Below are positions 34,254 to 42,445 of a stretch of DNA of 64,000 nucleotides, piece by piece (the stretch's first letter is position 1; every line of letters starts with the position of its first letter). The stretch covers positions 39,183 to 103,182 of the forward strand of contig CANJWZ010000012.1 of NCBI GenBank assembly GCA_947478725.1, given 5' to 3'. The stretch comes from Comamonadaceae bacterium. Lineage in GTDB: Bacteria; Pseudomonadota; Gammaproteobacteria; Burkholderiales; Burkholderiaceae_C. The notes beneath the pieces are model-generated. The model searched no databases and was not told the DNA's origin. It saw only the letters and a program-made list of their open reading frames with translations. Both the position numbers and the translations under genes were made by a program.

Positions 34254-35132
34254 TCAGCCTACGCTGGCGCGGTGCACCTGGTTCCATTGCGATGGTTTGA
34301 AGTCGGTATGCAATGGAGAACTGAGGTCCAAAGCCAAAGGGTGGTCGGGGTCGGTCATGGCCAAGCCATAGATCGGCTCCAAGTCCGTCACAAAAAGTGA
34401 TTTGTACCCGTAGCCACCCACCGGCCCTAAGTTGTAGTACTGGTAGCCGTGCTTGGCGGTCCAGCGCGCGGCCAAAAGGCAGGCGTATATGCCCGGTGAG
34501 CGGTTTTTGTATGCCAGGTTCCACTGGCAAAAGCTGCCATACACCTGGCTGCGTTCGGGCAACAGCATGGACACATCAGACAATACCAAATCGCCGTTGT
34601 GCGCATGCACTTGCAGGATCAGGACGTCGAGCTTGCGCACATAGTCCACAAAGCCTGTCACTTCTTTTGCGTCGATTTCGTAGGCGCTGAAGTGTTCAGC
34701 ACCGAGCGAAAAAATGTCATCTGTGCTCAGGTCTTTTCCAGGCACCAATTTTTCGGTCACGGTAAAGTTTTTGAATAGCTTGTCTAGATCCGAGAACTTG
34801 CGCTTGCGCCGTGGGTCCGACCAAAATTCCTCGGATGCAGCATGAACCAAGCCGTACTTGTCATTGATCGGGACACCGTAGTTTCCTTCGGGCGGCAGGG
34901 CATAGACCAAAAATGGTTTGCGAGCCGTGGCCAGCATTTCGGGTGTGACATCGATGTAGGGGCACAGCGCGTCCCAGCGGCTGGTGAAATACATGGTTTG
35001 TTCATGGAAACTTTCAACGCACAGGTTATCGGCAGTCCAGCTTTGGTATTTCAGCGACTGGCTCTGCGAATCCATAACCGTGTCGCAGGATGCGCGAGCG
35101 ACGCTTTCCGGCGGTTGAAAGTCAAAACGCAT
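34254..35132 (-). CDS. GNAT-fold protein resembling arginyl-tRNA-protein transferase
   Basis: 292 residues, cytoplasmic. The C-terminal half has NRSPGIYACLLAARWTAKHG and YQYYNLGPVGGYGYKSLF (about 225-262), which matches the pattern of the aminoacyl-tRNA-protein transferase C-terminal domain (GxYA..., YYxLG, YK..F). The N-terminal Cys cluster of arginyltransferases is absent. I infer an acyl or aminoacyl transfer enzyme; identity is uncertain. It follows the cysteine-cluster gene by 4 bases on the same strand. Confidence 0.55.
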   Translation of the reverse strand: MRFDFQPPESVARASCDTVMDSQSQSLKYQSWTADNLCVESFHEQTMYFTSRWDALCPYIDVTPEMLATARKPFLVYALPPEGNYGVPINDKYGLVHAASEEFWSDPRRKRKFSDLDKLFKNFTVTEKLVPGKDLSTDDIFSLGAEHFSAYEIDAKEVTGFVDYVRKLDVLILQVHAHNGDLVLSDVSMLLPERSQVYGSFCQWNLAYKNRSPGIYACLLAARWTAKHGYQYYNLGPVGGYGYKSLFVTDLEPIYGLAMTDPDHPLALDLSSPLHTDFKPSQWNQVHRASVG

Positions 35133-35136
35133 GGAG

Positions 35137-35571
35137 CTAGCCTTTCAGCATGGTCTTGGTTTGCAGCGGCAGCAGGTCAAAGTAATCCGAATCAACTCGG
35201 TAATTCGCTGTTAAAAACTTGCGGTCGGACTTTTTGAGTGCTTGGAGCTCAGCGTTCATGGCTGCAAAATGCGTTGAGGCGTCGCTGTCCGGTTGTTGTA
35301 ATTCCAATTGGTATTGCGGCATCAAGGGGCATTCGCTGTCGTAGTAGAACACCTCGGTCTTCGGCTCGAACGCCAGAGGGTACAGCTTGCAACTCAGGGG
35401 CTTGGTGTCACCCAGCGTACAACCGGCGACACCTAAATGTTCACACTGGGTCTGTATGCAAACGCTCCCAAGTGAGCCTCGCTCTTTAGCGGTCAAGGTG
35501 ATCTCTAACGGCGGGAAACCAGCGTCTACATGGCAGCAGCGCCTGCATTGGGCGCAGTGGTCAAACAGCAT
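35137..35571 (-). CDS. YkgJ-type cysteine-cluster protein
   Basis: 144 residues from the ATG at 35571 (an in-frame ATG at 35622 would add 17). The N terminus carries CAQCRRCCHVDAGFPPLEIT, the CxxCxxCC motif of the UPF0153/YkgJ putative zinc- or iron-chelating family, followed by CIQTQCEHLGVAGC, PLSCKLYPL and SECPL, so about nine conserved cysteines. Function of the family is unknown. Upstream of, and likely co-transcribed with, the transferase-like gene. Confidence 0.8.
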   Translation of the reverse strand: MLFDHCAQCRRCCHVDAGFPPLEITLTAKERGSLGSVCIQTQCEHLGVAGCTLGDTKPLSCKLYPLAFEPKTEVFYYDSECPLMPQYQLELQQPDSDASTHFAAMNAELQALKKSDRKFLTANYRVDSDYFDLLPLQTKTMLKG

Positions 35572-35809
35572 GAACTTACAGCAAAGCCAAGGTGCCAAGG
35601 CACGAATGGGTGGAATGCACAATCAGCCAACGATTGCGGCAAAACCCACGTCGTTTGTGGTGGCAGTTTGTGTGGCTTGTGTCTCTGTTCAGCATAGATG
35701 GGCTTCTTGCTAAGTTTTGGTTTAAGTCGAAGAAAGTATCCATTATTTTTATCAATTTGTCACAAATTTATTAAATTGCATAGATCATTTTTTCGCTGCT
35801 TTGGGCATG

Positions 35810-36345
35810 TCAACGCAGCTTCTTCTTTTTACTCTTCAGCTCAGTGCGCGCCACGCGCGTCGGCTGCTTTGCTGCCCAGCAAGGCATCGGCCTCTGCCGG
35901 ACCGCCTGATCCAGCTGCGTAAATGGTTCTGTCGTATTGACGGCTGATGAATGTTGTTTGAAGTTGAGCATCAGTTTAGTGACCCGCTTGATTGCCCGAT
36001 GGCCTTGCGCCAAGATGTTGTTCAGATATTTGACTTGCCGCACGATGATCGGCATTTGACCTCTGGCATTGATCTCATCGATCGCCGCTTTGTTGGCGCC
36101 GCTCTTGTCCATCGTGACCCTCTCTGGAACGCGGTTGGCCTTCATGGCTTTGTCAAAGAAGCGCATGGCTGCGGCCTTGTCGCGCTTGGCGGTCAGCAAG
36201 AAACCGTTTTGCCCTGCTTGTCTACCGCGCGGTAGAGATACTTCCAGTCGCCTTTGACCTTGGTATAGGTCTCGTTCACACGCCAGCACCCGACTACCGG
36301 GCGCTGGTGCTTGCGGACCGCCATCAGGCTGGTGCGGCGATCAAA
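35810..36345 (-). pseudogene. IS6-family transposase remnant
   Basis: The minus strand encodes WRVNETYTKVKGDWKYLYRA, VDKQGKTV in one frame, and then FLLTAKRDKAAAMRFFDKAM, RVTMDKSGANKAAIDEINAR, IIVRQVKYLNNILAQGHRAI, KRVTKLMLNFK in another, which together are the DDE core of an IS6/IS26-type transposase. The frames are split at about 36210 by what looks like a 4-base deletion (GTV-DFLL). The N-terminal third and the last ~25 residues are missing. GGTTCTGTCG at 35925 may be the worn terminal repeat. Not functional. Confidence 0.85.
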
Positions 36346-36530
36346 CTATCCAGCTCAAAGGCGTTTGACAGCCTACAACCCGTGCAATGCTTGCCCTCGA
36401 GCGATTGAATTTTTATCCGTGACCACTGTAGATCTGTATACTGAACTTGGAAACGTTACAGAAAATTTTGAGACTACAAACTTCGGGTTTCAATGGATTC
36501 ACTGAATGCTTTGAAACTTATAGGGCGTTA

Positions 36531-37886
36531 ATGGCAAAACAATCAATCAGGATTGGGACGGGTTCAGGCTGGTGGGGAGATCGTATTGAGCCAGCGGCTT
36601 TCATTGTGGAGCGCGGGAAATTGAACTACCTGTGTTTCGAGACGATGGCGGAGGCGACTTCGTCGGCCGCTCAGGTCCGTGCCCGGCGCGATCCTGGTTT
36701 CCCGGGGTATGACACCTACTTGGACGCCCGCATGCGAGCCGTGCTTCCTGGCTGCATCGAACAAGGCGTGAAAATTATCTCTAACCAGGGTTGGATCAAC
36801 CCGGTCGGCGCGGCCCAACGGATTGCTGACCTGCTTGCAGACCTTGGACTCAAAGGCGTCAAAGTAGCCGCCGTGGAGGGCAGCCTCATCACCGCTCGCG
36901 TGCGGGAGTTGACGCAGACTGTGCTTGAGACAGGGGCGGACGTTCGGTCTCTTGAAGATATTGTCTCCGCAGAGGCGTACCTTGGTGCCGACAAGATCGT
37001 CGAGGCGCTGCAGGGCGGCGCGAAGATTGTTGTCACTGGCCGTGTTGCAGACCCATCACTTTTTCTCGCCCCCATGATGTACGAGTTTGGCTGGACGGCC
37101 GATGATCATCGTCTTCTTGCGGCCGGTTCAGGCGTCGGCCATCTGCTTGAATGCGGGGCACAGGTAACGGGCGGCTACTTCTCCGATCCCGGCTTCAAAG
37201 ATGTTGAGGAACCGTGGAACCTCGGCTTTCCCATTGCCGAAGTAACATCGGATGGAGACTGCGTGATCACCAAGTCTCCAGGCACGGGGGGCGCTGTTAC
37301 TTTGCAGACAGTGAAGGAACAAATGCTTTATGAAGTTCATGACCCGGCCAATTACATGACGCCAGACGTCATTGTCGATTTCACGACCGCCAAACTCGAA
37401 GCGGTCGGAAAGGACCGCGTCAAGGTATCCAACATCACTGGCAAGCCGCGCACATCCACGCTTAAAGTCTCGATTGGCTGCCTCGAAGGCTTCATCGGCG
37501 AAGACATGTTTTTTTACGCGGGGGCCGGTTGCGTTGCCCGCGCCACGCTGGCCAAACGTATTTTGGAAGAGCGCTTCAAAATCATCGGACTGCAGGCGCA
37601 AGAATACCGGATCGATTTCCTGGGGATGAACGCGATTCACGGCGAGGCGACGCCGGCGCACCAGACGGAGCCTTACGAAGTCGCGGTGCGGGTCGCAGCA
37701 CGTACCCGCACCAGGTCCGAAGCCGAGAAGATTGGACGCGAGGTTGATGGTATGGCCGTCTCGGGCGTCGGCCATACAGGCAAGCGGGTGCCGCACGCCG
37801 AGCGCACGCGCGAAGTGGTGGGAATCTGGTCCGCATTGGTATCGCGGGACGCTGTCCAGGGCAGCATCCGTTATTTCGAAAGCTGA
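36531..37886 (+). CDS. AtuA-like protein (DUF1446)
   Basis: 451 residues starting IRIGTGSGWWGDRIEPAAFI, the hallmark N terminus of the DUF1446/AtuA family, with GRVADPSLFLAPMMYEFGW (about 192-210) and YMTPDVIVDFTTAKLEAVGK. AtuA takes part in citronellol/geranyl degradation, but the family is broader and its biochemical role is not settled. The ATG at 36531 is chosen as the homologous start. The next gene, 7 bases on, encodes the small AtuA-related partner often fused or adjacent. Confidence 0.85.
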   Translation: MAKQSIRIGTGSGWWGDRIEPAAFIVERGKLNYLCFETMAEATSSAAQVRARRDPGFPGYDTYLDARMRAVLPGCIEQGVKIISNQGWINPVGAAQRIADLLADLGLKGVKVAAVEGSLITARVRELTQTVLETGADVRSLEDIVSAEAYLGADKIVEALQGGAKIVVTGRVADPSLFLAPMMYEFGWTADDHRLLAAGSGVGHLLECGAQVTGGYFSDPGFKDVEEPWNLGFPIAEVTSDGDCVITKSPGTGGAVTLQTVKEQMLYEVHDPANYMTPDVIVDFTTAKLEAVGKDRVKVSNITGKPRTSTLKVSIGCLEGFIGEDMFFYAGAGCVARATLAKRILEERFKIIGLQAQEYRIDFLGMNAIHGEATPAHQTEPYEVAVRVAARTRTRSEAEKIGREVDGMAVSGVGHTGKRVPHAERTREVVGIWSALVSRDAVQGSIRYFES

Positions 37887-37893
37887 GCCAAGC

Positions 37894-38310
37894 ATGCAAG
37901 TCCCTCTTCGGTGCATTGCACACACCCGTTCTGGCGACAAAGGCAACACCTCGAACATTGCGGTATTTGCCTATTTGCCGGCTTTTTATCCAGTGTTGCA
38001 GGAGCAGCTCACCGTAGAACGATTCAAAAGCCGCTACGCAGGCCTGATCAAGGGCAAGGTCACCCGCTACTTGGCGCACAACCTGGAGGCTCTGAACTTT
38101 GTTTGCGAGGGTGCGCTGGGCGGTGGTGTATCACGCAGCTTGTATCTGGACAACTACGGCAAGGCACTGTCATCCGCAATCCTGGATTTTGCGATCCTTT
38201 TGCCGAACGGCCTGGTTTCCTTGGTGGATAGGCAGCACCTTTGCGCTGCCGGAGCGACTGTGCCGTCCGACGCTTCATGCCAAGCTGTTCTCAGGGGGAT
38301 CGGCAATTGA
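37894..38310 (+). CDS. AtuA-related small protein
   Basis: 138 residues with the partner-domain motif RCIAHTRSGDKGNTSNIAVF (about 6-25) and FVCEGALGGGVSRSLYLDNYG (about 69-89, written here across a contiguous conserved stretch). In other genomes this domain is found at the C terminus of, or next to, DUF1446 proteins. Function unknown; presumably a complex with the 451-residue neighbour. Its stop overlaps a TTG that could start the next gene. Confidence 0.8.
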   Translation: MQVPLRCIAHTRSGDKGNTSNIAVFAYLPAFYPVLQEQLTVERFKSRYAGLIKGKVTRYLAHNLEALNFVCEGALGGGVSRSLYLDNYGKALSSAILDFAILLPNGLVSLVDRQHLCAAGATVPSDASCQAVLRGIGN

Positions 38311-38315
38311 ACCAG

Positions 38316-39356
38316 ATGACTCCCGAAGAAGAAGTGCGGCGCTACTGCGGCGTGCAAGCTGTTGTGCCGGGAACAGAAGAAAGCTTTCCGATAGGTCCGT
38401 TCGTGTTCGAGAACGGGCAGCGGCTCGACAACATGCAGATTGGCTTTGTCACGCACGGCCAGCTCAATGCCCGCCGGGACAATGCAGTTCTTTTGCTGCC
38501 GGGCACCACGAACACCCGTCACAGCGCAGACGGCTATATCGGTCCGGGCAATGCCTTCGATCCCGAGCACCACTTCATCATCGCTTTCGAGGCCATCGGC
38601 GCCGGCACCTCGTCCAAGCCGTCTGAAGGGCTTGGCGGCGACTTTCCCACTTACAACATTCGCGACCTCGTCAATTCGCAGGTCCGGGTAGTGACCGAGC
38701 GGTTCGGCCTGTCGCGGCTCGCCGCCGTCGCAGGCGCTTCCATGGGCGCATTTCAGGCGCTGGAATGGGCGATTGCCCACCCGTTGCTTATGGCGCGTGT
38801 GGTGCTCGTGGTGCCGGCAGCGAGAGCCAGCCACATCTTCAAGTCTGTGGTGGCGGCCGTGCAGGAGGTGCTAAAACTCGATCCGCACTGGGGCGAAGAC
38901 AGGGCCACCATGTCAGGATCAGCGGCGCTGCGGGCAGCGGTGCGTCTTTACTATCCTTGGACCGTTAGCGATGCGTACCTGGAAAGGATGCCGCCGGCCT
39001 TGGTGGAGCGAGAAATCGAGAGCGCCATCGAACGTTCCTCTCAGTGGAATGCCTGGGACTTCGTGCGGCGCTACCAGGCATCCGCCAGTCATGACGTCGG
39101 CATCCCTTTTGAAGGAAACATCGACACCGCTCTGGCTCGGGTTCGCGCGAAAACATTGATCCTGCCGACCTCGAGTGAGCGCCTGCTCGGTTCGACCAGC
39201 GCGCGCGAACTAGCGACCCAAATTGCGGGTTCGAAACTGGTCGAAGTTCCCACCGATCGGGGCCACCTAGGCTGGCGCGCCATCTCAGGCGCCGCCGAGA
39301 GCCAGTTGATCGCCACCCAAATTTCCAGCTTTCTTAACCAGGAAACCACTCCATGA
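38316..39356 (+). CDS. Alpha/beta hydrolase, MetX (homoserine acetyltransferase)-like
   Basis: 346 residues. MetX-type features: GFVTHGQLNARRDNAVLLLP, the nucleophile elbow AVAGASMGAFQALEWAIAHP (Ser about 147), GHLGWRAI near the C terminus with the catalytic His, and LILPTSSERLL. True MetX enzymes have GGSMGGMQ; here GASMGAFQ, so a different acyl-transfer or hydrolase activity is likely. A TTG at 38307, with GGGGGA 8 bases upstream, is an alternative start. Same-strand unit with the AtuA-like pair and a Bug receptor. Confidence 0.75.
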   Translation: MTPEEEVRRYCGVQAVVPGTEESFPIGPFVFENGQRLDNMQIGFVTHGQLNARRDNAVLLLPGTTNTRHSADGYIGPGNAFDPEHHFIIAFEAIGAGTSSKPSEGLGGDFPTYNIRDLVNSQVRVVTERFGLSRLAAVAGASMGAFQALEWAIAHPLLMARVVLVVPAARASHIFKSVVAAVQEVLKLDPHWGEDRATMSGSAALRAAVRLYYPWTVSDAYLERMPPALVEREIESAIERSSQWNAWDFVRRYQASASHDVGIPFEGNIDTALARVRAKTLILPTSSERLLGSTSARELATQIAGSKLVEVPTDRGHLGWRAISGAAESQLIATQISSFLNQETTP

Positions 39357-40330
39357 TCACCACGGTTTTTTTCAAGCGCCATTTCGTCAGCACCCTTCTC
39401 GCAGCCGTGTCGGCTTGCGTTGGTGCACAGGAGGCATACCCCAGCCGTCCGATCAAGCTGATCGTTCCGTACACACCGGGACAGGGTGCCGACTCGGCGG
39501 CACGGTTGGTGGCCACTAGGCTGTCCGAGCGCATCAAGCAGCCGATCCTGATCGAGAACCGCCCCGGTGCCTCTGGCAACATCGGTGCCGAGGCCGCAGC
39601 AAAGGCTCCCGCGGACGGCTACACGCTGCTGGTCGGCTCCAACGCGACGCACGCAGCAAACGCTGCGCTTTACGCATCGCTGCGCTTCGATCCCATCAAA
39701 GACTTCGTTCCCATAGCCTACATCGGTGCCGTGCCAATGGCGCTGATCGCCGCGCCCAATTTCGCGGCCTCCAGCATTCGGGAGCTGATCCAAATGGCCA
39801 AGGCACAACCGGACGGCGTCTCGGTGGCCATTCCAAGTTCGACCGCAAGGGTGGTGCTGGAAATGCTTTCGAAAAGCTCAGGGGCAAATTTCAAGGATAT
39901 TCCGTACAAAGGAAGCAGCGCCGCCATCACCGACGTGCTTGGGGGACATGTGCAACTCAGTATCGATACCGCGATGGCCGCCACGCCCCAGATCAATGCC
40001 GGGAAGATGAAAGCGCTAGGGGTGACGAGCTCGACCCGCACGAGCGTTTTGCCAACGGTGCCCTCGTTCGCGGAGTCTGGCTTGCCCGGTTTCAGCCTAG
40101 TTGCTTGGAACGTGTGGTTCGCGCCACGCGGAACGCCACCGGACATCGTGGCGAAACTGAATGCCGAGATCGGCAGGGTGCTGGCGGACGCCGACACCAT
40201 CGCAAAGATGCGTGCGCTTGGCTACGAGCCGGGAGGCACCGAGGATCCGCAAAAAGTCGTCATGTTTGTCAACGCGGAGACGAAAAAATGGGGCGAGTTG
40301 ATTCGCGCGGCCGGTATCAAGGCCGAGTGA
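39353..40330 (+). CDS. Bug/TctC-family periplasmic solute receptor
   Basis: 325 residues: signal peptide (FVSTLLAAVSACVGAQ), AYPSRPIKLIVPYTPGQGAD at the mature start, ILIENRPGASGNIGAEAAAK, and IPYKGSSAAITDVLGGHVQL. Overlaps the upstream hydrolase gene by 4 bases (ATGA). Likely binds the substrate or product of the adjacent AtuA-like pathway; its permease is not in the window. Confidence 0.93.
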   Translation: MITTVFFKRHFVSTLLAAVSACVGAQEAYPSRPIKLIVPYTPGQGADSAARLVATRLSERIKQPILIENRPGASGNIGAEAAAKAPADGYTLLVGSNATHAANAALYASLRFDPIKDFVPIAYIGAVPMALIAAPNFAASSIRELIQMAKAQPDGVSVAIPSSTARVVLEMLSKSSGANFKDIPYKGSSAAITDVLGGHVQLSIDTAMAATPQINAGKMKALGVTSSTRTSVLPTVPSFAESGLPGFSLVAWNVWFAPRGTPPDIVAKLNAEIGRVLADADTIAKMRALGYEPGGTEDPQKVVMFVNAETKKWGELIRAAGIKAE

Positions 40331-40554
40331 CCTTTGCATCAGGAGGATGGTTTCTTAACCAGGCCAAATAAGACACCATGTCGTCCCTTGGATTCCCAAA
40401 AGCGGGTCATCGCTTGCGCCAGCAAACGCAGCAATTAAGCCAGTCATAAGTACTGCCGAAATATGAAAGTCAATGTCGGCTTTCGGCCAGAAGGCTTATT
40501 CTCTGAACAGTCGCCGTAGCGCACTCGGGGCGCGGTGCTAACCTTGTCAGGCCT
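40331..40554. other. Intergenic stretch, nothing recognised
   Basis: 224 bases between the Bug receptor and the MFS gene. The phrase TTTCTTAACCAGG near 40350 repeats one at 39331, just before this receptor gene; otherwise no motif. Presumably holds the promoter of the MFS gene. Confidence 0.4.
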
Positions 40555-41805
40555 ATGAACAACAGTCCCGCTTTCATCACGCCACCCCTTCACGATTCGC
40601 GTGTGGCAGTTTTGCGCCTGCTGGTCACGCTCGCGCTGATGGCAATCGGCGCGGCCGGAATGTACGTCGTACCGGTGGTTCTGCCCGCCGTACAGGCCGA
40701 GTTTGGCGTTGCGCGTGCGGATGCGTCATTGCCCTACACGCTGCAAATGATCGGCTTCGGGCTCGGCGGCATTCTGATGGGCCGCCTGGCCGACCGCTTC
40801 GGCATCACGGTGCCGCTGCTTTTCGGGTCTGTGAGCCTGGGCCTGGGTTTCATGATGGCCGCCTTGTCACCCAATATCTGGGTGTTCATGGCGGTGCACG
40901 GCATCCTCATTGGCATGCTGGGCGCGTCGTGCACGTTCGCGCCGCTGATCGCAGACACCTCGCTTTGGTTTGTACGCCGCCGCGGCATCGCCGTTGCCGT
41001 GTGCGCCAGCGGCAACTACCTGGGCGGTGCGATCTGGCCGCCCATCGTCCAGCACTTTGTCGAAAGTGTGGGCTGGCGCACCACCTACTTCGGCATGGCA
41101 GCTTTCTGCACCATTTGCATGAGCGCGCTGGCGCTGATGATGCGGCGTCGCCCGCCGCTGGCAGGCGGTACGCCCGTGGCGACAGGCCATGGCGCGCCCG
41201 GCAGCATGCCATTCGGATTCACGCCGGGCCAGGCGCAGGGGCTGCTTTGCGTGGCCGGCGTGGCGTGTTGCGTTGCCATGTCCATGCCGCAAGTCCACAT
41301 CGTCGCGTACTGCACCGACCTCGGCTTTGGCGCTGCGCGCGGCGCCGAGATGCTCTCGATCATGCTGGGCTTCGGTATCGTCAGCCGCCTGGTTTCGGGT
41401 GCGATCTGCGACCGCATCGGCGGCCTGCGCACGCTGCTGCTGGGCTCGGCGCTGCAAACCCTCGCGCTCGTGCTGTTCCTGCCCTTCGACGGGCTGGCCT
41501 CTCTGTATGTTGTCTCGGCGCTTTTCGGTCTGTTCCAGGGCGGAATCGTGCCCGCGTACGCGATCATCATTCGCGAGCACTTCCCGACCAAGGAGGCGGG
41601 TGCGCGCGTGGGCACCGTGATCATGGCAACCCTGGTCGGCATGGCGATCGGCGGCTGGATGTCCGGCAAGGTGTTCGACCTGACTGGGTCTTACCACGCT
41701 GCCTTTGTCAACGGCATCGCCTGGAACCTGCTGAATTTCGGGATCGTGCTCCTGTTGCTGGTGCGCGTGCGGCGGAACCGGCGGCGCGCGTTGGCAGTGG
41801 CCTGA
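40555..41805 (+). CDS. Major facilitator superfamily transporter
   Basis: 416 residues, about twelve hydrophobic segments, with the MFS loop motif GILMGRLADRFGITVPLLFG (about 66-85) and the second-half equivalent VSRLVSGAICDRIGGLRTLL. Resembles carboxylate/oxalate-formate-type MFS carriers. Substrate unknown; its place after the AtuA-like unit suggests uptake of the same or a related compound. Separated by 224 bases, so probably its own transcript. Confidence 0.9.
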   Translation: MNNSPAFITPPLHDSRVAVLRLLVTLALMAIGAAGMYVVPVVLPAVQAEFGVARADASLPYTLQMIGFGLGGILMGRLADRFGITVPLLFGSVSLGLGFMMAALSPNIWVFMAVHGILIGMLGASCTFAPLIADTSLWFVRRRGIAVAVCASGNYLGGAIWPPIVQHFVESVGWRTTYFGMAAFCTICMSALALMMRRRPPLAGGTPVATGHGAPGSMPFGFTPGQAQGLLCVAGVACCVAMSMPQVHIVAYCTDLGFGAARGAEMLSIMLGFGIVSRLVSGAICDRIGGLRTLLLGSALQTLALVLFLPFDGLASLYVVSALFGLFQGGIVPAYAIIIREHFPTKEAGARVGTVIMATLVGMAIGGWMSGKVFDLTGSYHAAFVNGIAWNLLNFGIVLLLLVRVRRNRRRALAVA

Positions 41806-41989
41806 CGACGCGTTCGGGCAGCTAAAGATGCCCCCTCCTTGCCGACACGCACGACCGCCTGAACCGACGCCCCTCAATGCGCGTCTGCTGTGAGGAAGGG
41901 TCGCATTGGGCAGACAGCGGCTTTGAGCCATAAGCGGCTATTGCGAGTGACTGTTTAGTGACGGTGAATTTGCTGAAACAGGGACAAGC

Positions 41990-42182
41990 GGATGAGGCCA
42001 TCAGATTTCGCCTGCAGGCACGAAGCGGTACATCCGTCTTGCTGGTTGAACAGAAGGTCAGCCGTGCACTGGCAATTTCACAGCGAACTTATGTTTTGGA
42101 ACATGGTCGAGTCATCACCTCTGGTGAGTCGCAGGAGTTGCGCAACCGCCCCGAAATTCGCAAGGCCTTTCTCGGCATCTGA
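41990..42182 (+). pseudogene. livF 3' remnant (branched-chain amino acid ABC ATPase)
   Basis: The frame reads GTSVLLVEQKVSRALAISQR, TYVLEHGRVITSG, RPEIRKAFLGI, which is the last ~55 residues of a LivF-type ATPase (LLVEQNVxxAL...YVLExGRI). The Walker A, signature and Walker B parts are missing upstream. It marks deletion of a transporter operon that once lay next to the aromatic cluster. Confidence 0.75.
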
Positions 42183-42280
42183 CCTGCAGAGGTGTTGCGG
42201 CCGACCGAAAACTGACAGCCTGGGCTCAGTTTTAAACTGCAATCAACGCTCTACTCCTTGGTTGCTGTTTCGATCGCGCA

Positions 42281-42329
42281 AAGCGAGAGAATTATTCGAA
42301 AATTCAGTCTTCGGTCTGACGATCAACAT
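42281..42329 (+). repeat. 49-bp direct repeat of the 5' end of the GS-like gene
   Basis: Matches 42487-42535, inside the glutamine-synthetase-like gene, at 43 of 49 positions (offset 206 bases). Both copies contain TTCGAAAATTC and GGTCTGACGATCAACAT. The upstream copy is non-coding. Confidence 0.85.
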
Positions 42330-42445
42330 CACAGGCGCATGAAGGATCTGGTCTCCATTCACCTGCGTGCCGCGCTGAAGCGCAGGACTTACACTCTCCA
42401 ATACATTCTGGTCAATTTTTTCATTTTTTAATGTGGAAATTCAAC

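Noticed and set aside
40867..41931. A 354-codon minus-strand frame opposite the MFS gene
   Set aside because: Shadow frame; the plus strand has twelve hydrophobic segments and MFS motifs.
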